Origin: Dryococelus australis
Lineage: Eukaryota; Arthropoda; Insecta; Phasmatodea; Phasmatidae
Direction: 5' to 3'
Assembly (NCBI GenBank): GCA_029891345.1
Contig: CM057006.1
Coordinates: 44,378,556-44,442,555 of the forward strand
Length of the DNA stretch: 64,000 bases
This document shows positions 54,604-64,000 of this stretch, piece by piece (within the stretch, counting starts at the first letter, position 1; every line of letters starts with the position of its first letter). Under the pieces are notes generated by a model. That model searched no databases. It was not told the DNA's origin and worked only from the letters and a program-made list of their open reading frames with translations. Position numbers and translations under genes: made by a program.

Positions 54604-55330
54604 ATAGTATATTCAAGGTTTGGTCACACTTTGGAAACAAACCTTTGAAAAATCATCCCATGGACAACGTTTTTGGTTGCATCGTAAATATTCTATGTAT
54701 CGCAATCGTTTTATATTTGTGTAAATAAAAGAGTATCTTATTTTATTTTCAGGTAAATTGAACTTTAATTTACACGTATTCAATAAATAAATTATATTTT
54801 AATATATAATTAATATTAAATACAAACAGGGAGAAAATAGTTATGTTGGTAATGCATGGTAAGAAATAGTTCTTATGCAAAACACTATTAAAACATGTTC
54901 ACGAATCCAGTGTGTTGTCCCTCTGGTGTAATTTTACAGACTTTGTTAAACTTTGTTATGGTTAGTTATACTCTGGTTAGGAAGACCAATGTAGAAAGTT
55001 TGGCAACCAAAAATTTTCCCCGACAAATAAGCGCTAGTATCGTACGTGTGCCATATTTTCTCTATTTTATACGTTGGAGAAAACAGGATATTTGTAAAAA
55101 TTATTCATCAAATATAAAATAATTTCGTAACTAAGTAAAATCTTTTCTTTTATTATTCACGTGGCTTAACATTTTACCTAACAGTTACCTTTTGGAACGC
55201 AGCGCATCTAGCGGAGAGTACTTCCCCTATGCCAAACTCTCCCATAAGAAATCTCGTTTTGTTCCTAACTTGAGTAGAATGAACCCCAGCTTTGTTTGCG
55301 TCAGGTAGAGGAATATCCCGGTAATATAAA
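54604..55330 (+). mobile_element. MITE B split by a 332-bp insertion
   Basis: The B left part (TATAGTATATTCAAGG) runs to ACAGACTTTGTTAAACTTTG (54957). It resumes at CTTTGTTTGCGTCAGGTAG (55290) and is lost after GGTAATATAAA. The insertion at 54958-55289 is flanked by a 7-bp duplication CTTTGTT (54951-54957 and 55290-55296). It has weakly inverted tips (GGTTAGTTATACTC versus GAGTAGAATGAACC). Insert family unknown. Confidence 0.65.
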
Positions 55331-55334
55331 TTAA

Positions 55335-55628
55335 CCCATTCAGAGTACACAATTGTGTACGTACATTACGCATATTCAGTTAATTGTTGGGCTGTACTGC
55401 ACAGTGCGAACCACATTGACCAATGATCTTACCTGTGGGTAAATGATTTGCAAACCGTCTTACTGGTCTAGGCCATAATTGGTCCATATAGCTGTAACCG
55501 AGCATATATCCTACAGCTCATTGGCTGTGACAACGAAACAAGTGTTGTGTCGACTTAAGTACAACACACATCAAAAAATTCTTTGTTTGCAACGCCTGAA
55601 ATCGTCAATTAAAGTTGGTCCGAAGGGG
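55335..55628. mobile_element. MITE O, piggyBac-like, with TTAA on both sides
   Basis: 294 bp starting CCCATTCAGAGTACACAATT and ending GTTGGTCCGAAGGGG, bounded by TTAA at 55331-55334 and 55629-55632. TTAA targets with CCC tips are typical of piggyBac-type elements. The core has three ATTGG/CCAAT motifs. Confidence 0.7.
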
Positions 55629-55632
55629 TTAA

Positions 55633-56082
55633 CACTTTGCAGATTATGCTCGAGTGTAGCTCGAGCAAAGCTAATTTGAGTATTACTTTGTTGTTCAGAA
55701 CAAAACTCGCATGGATGTGCATTCTTTGTTCGGCTAGTGTTTAACACGACCTCACAAGGAACACGACAGCGCAGTAACAATGACATTGCTAACAATAGGA
55801 TTTGTTTTTTATAGCCACTCAAACTAACATGATTGATTGTAAATCTTTCTATATGAGAAAGGACATTTGATTGAGTCAATATCAACTCGGCTCTACATCG
55901 GTTGATGACCGGCTAATAATGAACTCTGTAAAGTACAAAGTCCAGTGCGGTATGGACCAATAGGACGATGATGAGCTCTAACGCAGACACAGACAGAACC
56001 GGTGTTTTTGCAGTAGTGGATATGGGTGACTCACTTCTAATCCGTCTCAAGTGCCAGTAGATGTGTGCAGACCTCAATGTGT
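55633..56082. other. Unassigned sequence
   Basis: The 104-codon minus-strand frame 55571-55885 runs through part of MITE O and is not supported. Confidence 0.4.
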
Positions 56083-56132
56083 TTAGCAGGGCTTCAGAGA
56101 AGTTGGATGCACGCAAGCGTGAATGGACTACA
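56083..56132 (+). mobile_element. MITE B right-end fragment
   Basis: Only GCAGGGCTTCAGAGAAGTTG and the tip GTGAATGGACTACA remain. Confidence 0.55.
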
Positions 56133-56525
56133 AATGTCGTTTCGCCAGTGCATGTAGCATCGCGAAGCACGGGCTCCTTCGTCGTATTACTTCATTCACC
56201 CTCGCTCCGCCAGTGGCACTCCATTTACAGCTGGCCTATCGCCATTCTATCTCTTACGTTATCCGCCGCTCGAGGAGCAAGCATGAAAATATAAAAACAC
56301 CGCATTAACTAAGTAAATTGCGCATGACTTGAAAAACTCGCAGTGCGCGCGAAAGTACTCGTAAATTTTTGGCGCTGGAACGACGGAAACTGCAGTCCGA
56401 GTCCACAACCAGTGCAAAAAAAAAAAAACGGGCTGTCGTCCACCAACGGAGACAAACCATACACACACGTATGGGAATAAACACTTTTTATCAGAACAAA
56501 CTTGGTTCTTTTACACGCTATTACT
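56133..56525. other. Unassigned sequence
   Basis: Moderately GC-rich; A run at about 56417-56428. Nothing recognised. Confidence 0.4.
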
Positions 56526-56786
56526 AGAGACGTGCAAAATTCGCGTTATTATTTAAGAGACGCACTGAACTCCAAATTACTGTGCGTTCGACAGGCTTCA
56601 GCCATTGGCCGTGCTTATGTCTAGTACGCCTCCCAGAACTCTTGGGCCAATAATGTAAGTTCGGCGGTGGAGGAAATCAAGGAGGTAGGTGATTTTGATT
56701 AAAGGGCAGCGGCAAATAAAACCACGGCGATGAGAAGTGCAGTCTATCCTCTCGCCAAAAAATAACACGAATTTGGCACATGTTTA
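56526..56786. mobile_element. MITE F, copy
   Basis: From TAGAGACGTGCAAAATTCGC to ATAACACGAATTTGGCACAT plus GTTTA. The core has TCAGCCATTGGCC and GGGCCAATAATG. Most similar to the copy at 48386. Confidence 0.8.
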
Positions 56787-56960
56787 TTTGTTACCAGACG
56801 TTTGCATTGACTTCGGTGTTTTTCTTGACACTTTCACCCCATTGTAGACAATTGTCTACATGTTGTACAGGAAAGTTATTTTTGTCCGTTACAGTACTCT
56901 CACGAGGCTCAGTGCCCAATGATCATCTCTGGGGACAACAGATTAACAAATCGTGCTACA

Positions 56961-57953
56961 CTCTAAGTCTGAATCAGTGAGAATTTCACTGTTTTAATCA
57001 GTCAACAGTACCCGACTGACACAAGTCACTTCAGTGTATTTAACTGATGAATCAGTGGAAAAAATACCAGATTTCCTTCACTTACTGATTCAGTGACATT
57101 TTCCACTGATTCATCAGTCTTTTTTTTTCACTCTTTTCCAGTGGTTTGTTTTTTGACTGATGGATCAGTTAAACAACATTGGCCGACAAACAACGTTTAA
57201 ATACGGCCGTTAAAGAACGTTTATCAAGGCAAATATCAACTAATAAACTATTAAAACGAATACAGATTACTTTCTATAATGTGTTTCCGCTTTCAAAACA
57301 CATTTTTACGAGGTAATATGAACATTCAGCATTTCATTCAGTTCTCGCGTCTTTCATTCGATTTTCATGGCATCATTAAACCACTCTGTTTGAAGGTTTA
57401 AACTACATATAATATGGTGGAATGAGTGCACTCATAGGCCTATATGCTATTAGTTTTAACAATCATAACGGTACCTATAAAACCAAAAACGAAAAGTAAG
57501 AGCATACAAGTAAAATCTTCACGATTTCGATGAGAACGATAAGGAATATATTTTCCTCTAATACTTCAACTTGGTAGCGCAGATGATAATGTAACGGCCT
57601 AAAAGCGAAGTGGAAAGAATGCGTGAATTCAATCCTGGCCACCGACGAAAATTTTTTTTGCTATTTTAAATTATTGTAAATTGTATAATATAAATAGTAG
57701 ACTATAGTAAATAGGTTTATTTCACGTAATTATTTGGTTGATTCCATAAAAAAAATATATAATTCGCCCCTGCAGTCGACTCACTTATACAATCAGTGAA
57801 AATTTTTCACGTCACTAATTCAATAAGGGAAAATTTTTCACTGAAACAATCAGTGGTTTTCCACCGATTTTAAGTGGAGCAATTTTCACTGATTCGGGTA
57901 GTTGAATTTCACTGCGAATCAAGTGGTTTTACACTTATTCGAATTTAGTGTGT
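56961..57953 (+). mobile_element. Element L, full copy 2
   Basis: About 990 bp from ACACTCTAAGTCTGAATCAG to CACTTATTCGAATTTAGTGT. Inverted relative to copy 1 at 20797. The outer regions carry many CACTGATT variants, and the interior carries the tRNA-like module at 57570-57640 in plus orientation. Long stretches align with copy 1 in reverse, for example CATTATAGAAAGT..CAAAACACA and the GTAATATGAACATTCAGC block. No transposase frame. Confidence 0.8.
57570..57640 (+). other. tRNA-like module inside L (copy 2)
   Basis: Box A TAGCGCAGATGA (57575-57586) and box B GAATTCAATCC (57625-57635), 50 bp apart, in the same relative place as in copy 1. Box B is better kept here, box A better in copy 1, so the ancestral L probably had both. 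Confidence 0.5.
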
Positions 57954-57959
57954 ACTACT

Positions 57960-58775
57960 GTGCGCTATGAATGGCCCATATCACTGATCACTGAACACAA
58001 AGCCTACAGCTCACTGGCTGTGATAATTAAACAAGTTCTTTGTAGGCTTAAGTAGAGATAAGTTTCTTAGACAGAATTTACGGCAACCCGTCGCGGCCTT
58101 CCATCCGTTATCCGTCCGTCAATCATGTGACCAACAGCCAATCAGAGGTGACTACTAATTCTATCCGTCCGTCCGTAGAAACCTTGGCAAGCTTAAACTT
58201 TTGACGGACGGATGAAATTAACAGCCTTTTAAACTTGCACGTTTTGTTACACCATCATCCCGAGTTATTTAGAAGGCAGTGTAGTGTGTGCAGTGTTTTG
58301 TTTTGGCTGACTTTTGTTTTCACGTGTTTGTTTATGTAGCTGTGAAATGAAATTACGTTACATTTTTCCCGAAGATTTATTGATAATTGCGTTTGTAAAT
58401 ATGGGTACCTTCTTTGCAATAGTAAAAGTAATAAAACATGCTTTATATGCTATTAAAATTTTATTTAACATCAATTAATTTTCGCTATGTACGTGTATGC
58501 GTATTTTGGGTACTTACAAACACAATACCACCAAAATTATTCACTTCTAGGGAAATTTATCTCTATTTGTAAACAGTTTTATGTGGCTTAGTTTGCAGCA
58601 ATGAACTGATGACGGACGTACGAAGACTAGTTGTAAATCGCTCGGCTGGGAGACGGACGGACGGATTGCGGACGGATGGCGGATGGATGACTGACGGGGA
58701 TAACGGAAGGACGCGAAGGGCTATTGTAAATCCTGCCTTACTTGCAACACCAGAAATCATAAATTAATGTAGGAA
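57960..58775 (+). mobile_element. MITE O fragment split by element P
   Basis: The left part (CCTACAGCTCACTGGCTGTG...AGTTTCTTA) and right part (CTTGCAACACCAGAAATCAT) align continuously with the O copy at 55335 once the inserted P and one TTA are removed. The O left end is missing. Confidence 0.7.
58070..58737 (+). mobile_element. Element P, PIF/Harbinger-like, nested in O
   Basis: 668 bp with tips GACAGAATTTAC and GTAAATCCTGCC, flanked by TTA on both sides (58067-58069 and 58738-58740). A 3-bp TTA/TAA target with GGC-type tips is the PIF/Harbinger signature. Subterminal TCCGTCCGTC/GACGGACGGA repeats occur on both sides. A 43-codon frame at 58347-58478 (starting MKLRYIFPEDLLI) may be the 5' remnant of the transposase gene, but this is uncertain. 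Non-autonomous. Confidence 0.75.
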
Positions 58776-60013
58776 TTAAATTATTTAAAATATCTTTTTT
58801 CCTTAAACAATCAATCACAATGCCAAAAAAAAAAATTTTCTAAAATAACTGTTTTAAAAAGAAGTTTGATGATGGAGGATACCTAAACACAGGAACTTTA
58901 GTATGGTGAAAAGCTAATGGCCAAAGCAATAGACATGTAGACTGATGTGCGAAACATATTTCATAACTGTAAAAGGTATCTGTAAAGCCGCATGCGTTTA
59001 GAGACTAAACACAAAACATGCGGTGAACGGTTTATTTATTTCTTTTGCTTGATCCAATAGAATTTACGCCATCTATGCCTAGACGAACACTCACACATGA
59101 CGGCATAGTCAGAAATTCCCTTAATCGCAACCAATAAAACGCCCCGCAAGCACAACAGCAATAATGACCCTTTTTCGACAGTAAAACGACATATCTTGTT
59201 TTTAATTTATGGAGACAGAAACAAGTAGACCCAGTTGAAGCATTAAAGAAGGTATACGCACGAAAGTTAATGCCATGACATCCGTAGTTTTATTATTTTG
59301 TATGTTATTTGAAGTGAGAAAATAATTTCCAATTGTACCAGTAAATATAAATGCAAACATTAAGAACGTCTCTGACAGTAACAACCTCGCTCAACACAAC
59401 GTACACAGTAAAAAAAAAAAATTTGTACATTTTACGAACAATTTTTTTGATACTGGTTACCAAAACACTTCTTTTATCCTTACAAGTGAAATAATGCATT
59501 TTCATAATATCTTGTTCCGTGAGTCTACAGTCATTGCGTGTTTATAATTCAGCTTTAGTTTTACACATTTCACAGTAAGATGTTGTAAAATATGTTCTAA
59601 TTTACTCGTGGTCTTATAACATAGTGTTGGTAAACAATAATGCGAATTTTGGATGTCCCTAGTCAATGATATCTTCCACACTGTAATGTTTGCATCTGTG
59701 CAAGGGATACTTTGAAAATTAATTCCCAAAGATATTTTAAATACTACAAATATATCGGAGCAAATTTCTCAAAACCTTGCCGTAGAAAACAAATGTTGAA
59801 TTTTAACAAGCAAGTGTATAATGAACATCAAGCTACCAAAACAATTATATATATGTTTTTTTTAAGTGTGTTGTAAATGTACGATATTTTAGCTTTAGAG
59901 AAAAAAGAAAATGTCTCGCAACTATTTTCCAAATTCTTTATAACAAGTGCAGAAATATTTTACTTTGCGGACATGAAGATGAACGAGGCTGACTCTTGCG
60001 GGGACTTCATAGT
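58776..60013. other. Unassigned AT-rich sequence with an F right-end remnant
   Basis: At 59628-59663 AACAATAATGCGAATTTTGG and ATGTCCCTAG form an F/H-type right tip without a partner. Otherwise nothing recognised; frames of 60-75 codons are not supported. Confidence 0.4.
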
Positions 60014-60318
60014 GTTACATTAGTGCTAGTGATTTTTCGCGAAAATATTTGACTACACCGTAGACTTCAATACTATAAGCACCCAACACCAGTTTGTCTA
60101 CTGCCATTGGTTGCTGTCTGCTTGAGAACGCGTTTTCATATTAGACCGCGCCACTCAGAATTCGGCAACTTCGGAACGACTTCTAAGAGATTCGTGTGCA
60201 GACAGTTAAAACGTGCCAAAAAGTAATTCAGCCAATCAATATAGGTAAATGGCCCTACAGTGTTTTAACTTACAACTTGTGTTGAAATCTTTTCGCGAAA
60301 TTTCACTATTGTCCATTT
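60014..60318. mobile_element. MITE K, copy 3
   Basis: From TAGTGCTAGTGATTTTTCGC to TCGCGAAATTTCACTATTGT. The core matches copies at 20005 and 38069 (AAGCACCCAACACCAG, CGTGTGCAGACAGTTAA). Target duplication decayed. Confidence 0.8.
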
Positions 60319-60600
60319 CATATAAGTGCGGTAAAATCTGACAGACAATGTGACCAACCTACACACTATGCAAACAGTATATGCTCTCGTTCGCACAGTA
60401 TTGTATCATCTGATGAACTGCTGCGGGATCCGTGTTGTTAAGTTGGCTATTTTTATGATGGCTTTGGAAGAAAATAGTACTCAGAACTAACAGTTGCAAT
60501 TTAAAATCTTAATTATACTTACAACATTTATGGTTTAAATTATGTTTTTAAAGCCATATTACATTTTCTTGGCTATTAGTGACTGGACTTTAAAAACATG
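60319..60600. other. Unassigned sequence
   Basis: Nothing recognised. Confidence 0.4.
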
Positions 60601-60639
60601 TTTAGCATTTACGACAGCGTATGTCGACACGCACGAACA

Positions 60640-61021
60640 GTAAACGTTTCCAGCCAATGGCTAGCCATGTTTATGTTTCCAGTCTCCAGCCCGGTGAACG
60701 GCCGTTGTGCGTGTGCTTTTTTCTCATCGTGTTTGTTTTACGAATATCTTGTTGGTGTTGTCAGAATATTTAATCGGTAGTTAATTATTTTTTATTTGCT
60801 TTTTTCAAGCAACGTTGGTTGCTGGTACCGTTGAGCGTTTTCTTGGGTGAAATGTAACATTATCGGCACATGTTTACCGCGTCCCTTCCGCCATTTTCCT
60901 TGCCGCCTTCCACAATGAAGTGACCCGAATACAATTTACGTATCTAAGTTTAAATTTGTTTGTATCAGGAAAAGTGCGCAGTGTTGATTTTTCTGAATGA
61001 TTCTGCGAATAAATTTATTTA
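60640..61021 (+). promoter_or_regulatory. Candidate promoter and 5' leader
   Basis: Less AT-rich than its surroundings, with CCAATGG (60655), a CCGCCATTTTCC motif (YY1-like, about 60890) and a leader-like stretch containing AAAAGTGCGCAGTGTTG upstream of the ATG at 61022. Two short upstream frames (ATG at about 60914 and 60998) precede it. The link to the exon is inference from position. Confidence 0.25.
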
Positions 61022-61121
61022 ATGCTAGTGACGAACAAGCGTGATTTTAGTGAAGTAAACTTGGCAAGTATTGCTATTGAAAAAAAAACACGTGTTCAAC
61101 AGGTTGCAAATTTTACAAACA
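61022..61121 (+). CDS. Candidate first coding exon, unknown gene
   Basis: ATG at 61022 opens a frame of 33 codons (MLVTNKRDFSEVNLASIAI, then EKKTRVQQVANFTN). It reaches a strong splice donor GTAAGT at 61122-61127. Codon content is balanced and polar, unlike translations of the MITEs. The frame continues past the donor into a B element at 61168, which argues that the real exon stops at the donor. It could be the first exon of a host gene or of a deleted transposon. Protein family not recognised. Confidence 0.35.
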
Positions 61122-61167
61122 GTAAGTTTGCGTGTTTTCAAAATGTTTTAAGAAAAAGTTCGCAAAT

Positions 61168-61517
61168 CGACTACATCACTGCGGTTACTTCCAGCTTTTC
61201 TGGGGTCCTGCTATGGTTCTACTTCCAGGATATTCCTCCGCCCCCATGTAAACGAAACTTAATCAGTCTAGAGAATTACATTAAAGCGGTAACAAACCGC
61301 ATTCCTGCGTAGTCAGTGTACTAATATTTTGCACGGGAACTAGGTCTATTTCTTAGTAGGCGTTTCTAGCATACCTATTTTCTCCCTGTTTTTATGTTAA
61401 CACAAGTACAAAATGCTTATGATACAGTGTCATATTTAGGAAACCACCGAACACGCCGTACATGGGGTGATTTTTCAAAGGTTCGTTCCAAAAGTTTGAA
61501 AAACCGTGAACATACTT
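61168..61517 (-). mobile_element. MITE B, reverse, internally deleted
   Basis: From GACTACATCACTGCGGTTAC to AAAAACCGTGAACATACTT. About 75 bp of core are missing between CTCCCTGTTTTTATG and TTAACACAAGTAC. Confidence 0.75.
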
Positions 61518-63646
61518 TTATCACTAAATTTCTCTCCTCGCGGGACGGTCAGTATACAGAACACTATACCTGAAAGTGTTAAAAAAAATGCAGAGAAATT
61601 TTGTAAAGCTTCGTCCCTTCCTTAATATCTTTTACATTCTGAGATTACTCTTAGGAAATAATCGAATATTTTTTCATGCTGATGACCACACGTTAAACTT
61701 TTCGAATCACTGTAGGCCACGCGTGGTTCTAGGTTTCTGTTTATTTGCTTGAGGCGTAGGACTTCTGCTTATTTATTGATGAGTATTTCGTCTAAACTTA
61801 TGAGAAATTATATGACAGTTACATATATACGAATTCCATAGACCATGTAAACAACATATACACACGCGCGAAGTACCGGACGGATATTGAGCAACGTATT
61901 TATAGTAGATAACGCATACTTTTCCGTTTTTAATTCGTTTGGACAATATGTAGGGGCGTGGATTCTTATGGTCACTGAAATAACAAATTAAACGTTTGAA
62001 CTAGTGAAATTTTAAGAATTATTTAAGCCACTATGCGTAAAATTCTACACATACTCTTTTTCTACGTTCTTGTTGAACTTTACGTAAATTTGAAAACGCT
62101 CCACTTTATCTGCCTTTGTTATTTAGCACAGGGTCATTCTGATGTTTCTAAGTAATTGCGTGTAACTTCTGTCTGAATAATATCGAATAATGGACGATTA
62201 CCTGCAGCAACCATCTTTGAAATAAACGGTATCACGGCAATAATTATTCCTCTTGCCCATTGTCTGCAAACGTAAAATTTATCGGCCGTTAATCTCCCGC
62301 GTGTATGCGGAACAAAACATAATTTAGCAATCGGTGCAATAAAAACGTCTATTTCCGCTGTTCTTTGCGGTGGTGACGCAAACTACACGCGTGCTTTCTT
62401 ACGCCATTGTTACGTTGAAGGTACGAAAGAATCGGTCTCAGAGACCAAAAATAACAGAGCATTTTGGAGTAGTATTTTCAGTGAGATATTCATTTCATAG
62501 TGAATCGAGAGTCGAAGTCCACGTGTGACGATGTTACTAGAACGTCTGGAAGCACGCAGCATATTATTTCAGTGGGAAAGTGAATCGACCTTTCCATGAA
62601 TCAGTCGTGTGGTGTGTTATGGCGGTTATCGATCTCCACTTTAACACTGACCTCTAGGTGTGGACTGCTAACCGAGCACAGTAGCTTCCAGTCATAGTCA
62701 GCGCAGAATTTGCATGATACCAGCCGATCGTGGCGAAAGAACACAATGTCATCTTGAATGGCACTTCTTCCAATAAAATTCTAATCATTGACGTTATATG
62801 ATGGTCTCACTGGACTTATCTCATAAGTAGGCTTCATCGCACGAATAATGTCAAAAAAAAAAGTAATTAATACACGGCTGGTGAATACGCTGGGAAGAAA
62901 TCGCAATGTTACAATTGAATCATTAAAGTAGAAAAATGTGCAGATAAGAAACTTTTCAGTGTTTCTTTGAGATAAAATATGTTTTGCCATAAAGATGACT
63001 TGGGTCGTACACAATAAAATATAAATTGACAGATAAAATTATTTTATGAAATATGTTATAAAAGTATTACATTAACCTAAATATTATTTTTATCTAATGG
63101 TAGTGAAATACGAGCAAGGGAGGCGGATTTTTACAGTTCGAAAATTGCGAATACTGCTTAGCAATTTGCTTTCTTCTATAAGGTGTTTAAATTAAGGAGT
63201 ATATCCTCAAAACTAAGCATTACTTAAGAGTAAAACGTTATCAGTTAACTTTATTTATACAGGTACACAATAAACGAGCACATCAAAGTCACATTTTACC
63301 ATCACTGGCAAAGGAAGATCTTGAAATTTGTTAGCTGCTGTAAGTAACCATGTTTTTCTCCGAACACTCAGTCTAAAAGCAGTGTGCTGTTAGGGAAACT
63401 GAAATACACTTAATTGAACGCAAGTGGCAAAATGGTTGTCTGCTTGCTAAAACAAAACATTAAGTAAACTGATACTGTTATCTATTACCCTTATTATTAA
63501 CTTTAAACTCACGTACATGCTAATAGCTGAAGTTATTGTACTGCATACTGTATAATTTATCTGCGGGCGGCCAAAACATATGCAACTTTTAGCGGTCGTT
63601 TCTCTAAGAATATCGTACCCACAAATAATAAAATTTATTTCCTACC
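61518..63646. other. Unassigned sequence (about 2.1 kb)
   Basis: The longest stretch without a recognised repeat at this end of the window. One 77-codon minus-strand frame at 62781-63014 has no domain. A region near 62340-62460 is less AT-rich. If host exons exist here I cannot see them by eye. Confidence 0.4.
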
Positions 63647-63654
63647 ATTAATTT

Positions 63655-63896
63655 GAGTTGAGAGATCTGTGCGGCTCTTAACAACGAGGTCTTGAGAGCT
63701 GAAGAGGATGAAATGAGTAGCAGCGCCGGAATGCGAGGGCGGGGGAAACGGGAGATCCCCGAGAAAAACGACCAGCGGCATTATCCGGCACGATTCTATT
63801 ACTTGCGAAAATCTAGAGTGCCCCGGCCGGGGATTGAACCCGATTTCCCTCGGTGGGTGGCGAGCAGTCTAACCGCTCAGCTACCACGGCCCCAGT
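63655..63896 (-). mobile_element. SINE S, copy 3 (best preserved head)
   Basis: Minus-strand SINE with a well-kept tRNA-like head at the right: box A TAGCTGAGCGG (complement 63873-63883) and box B GGTTCAATCC (complement 63831-63840). The body (GGGGGAAACGGGAGATCCCC) and the 3' GCGGCTCTTAAC block are at the left. An 8-bp duplication ATTAATTT lies at 63647-63654 and 63897-63904. The 69-codon frame across it is incidental. Confidence 0.85.
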
Positions 63897-64000
63897 ATTA
63901 ATTTCATCACCTTCCGATATCAAATATAATACGTGTTTTTAAGTAAGCAAAATAATTGGTAATTTTATGTTTGTAAGTAAAGTGCAGCCCCTCCCCCCCT

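Noticed and set aside
58347-58478. Independent small gene inside element P
   Set aside because: It lies within a defined transposon and is more simply a transposase 5' relic or a chance frame.

Overview
This window is AT-rich, gene-poor eukaryotic nuclear DNA. It has no operons, no ribosome-binding-site-led genes and no open frame long enough to be an intact gene. It carries poly(A)/poly(T) runs, microsatellites, tRNA-derived SINEs, solo LTRs and a very dense load of short inverted-repeat transposons (MITEs). The mix suits a large arthropod (probably insect) genome; I cannot name the species. Only fragments have a coding look: three candidate host exons (26954-27040, 38835-39000, 61022-61121), each with a splice signal, and a broken minus-strand coding cassette at 23422-24600 that could be a fossil virus or another foreign insertion.

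Working family names used below, all defined from copies within this window. A: ends GGCTGTTCACGGTAAAGTG, TA-type target, two size classes (about 236 and 415 bp) with different cores. B: about 430 bp, ends TAGTCYATTCRCGG, TA-type target. F, G, H, J, K and X: hAT-type MITEs of about 245-300 bp, all starting TAGNG and carrying a TTCGCG-like motif near each end, several with clear 8-bp target duplications. C: about 430 bp, ends CTTAAGGGGACT. N and O: MITEs starting TTAACCC; O is piggyBac-like with TTAA on both sides. L: about 930-990 bp, ends ACACTCTAA, packed with CACTGATT-type repeats and carrying a tRNA-like module. P: a PIF/Harbinger-type element. S: a tRNA-derived SINE. V: a repeat holding a short conserved open frame. 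FB: a foldback element of about 2.4 kb.

Layout. 1-6.6 kb: isolated MITEs, a strong hairpin and a CpG-rich patch. 6.6-7.6 kb: H split by B, with F inserted at the end of B. 8.6-15.5 kb: Q, N, SINEs, B, then F split by G, H, N and A. 16-22.6 kb: V, SINE S with its target duplication, H split by F, K split by A, and the full L copy. 22.6-24.9 kb: a CpG-rich patch, A, and the minus-strand coding cassette. 24.9-26.4 kb: B split by a solo LTR that itself carries A. 26.4-34 kb: a palindrome array, a candidate exon, and many A, B, C and N copies. 34.4-37.2 kb: B split by the foldback element. 37-46 kb: K, microsatellite, B, C, a second solo LTR, V and A. 46-56 kb: R, J, F, X, C, a (TA)n-bearing L relative, B and O. 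56.5-59 kb: F, a full L, then O split by P. 60-61.5 kb: K, a candidate first exon and B. 63.7 kb: SINE S.

The main story is layered transposition. Many insertions can be ordered in time because the host element resumes on the far side of the inserted one and target duplications remain. No transposase or reverse transcriptase is intact here, so essentially all elements are non-autonomous or dead.
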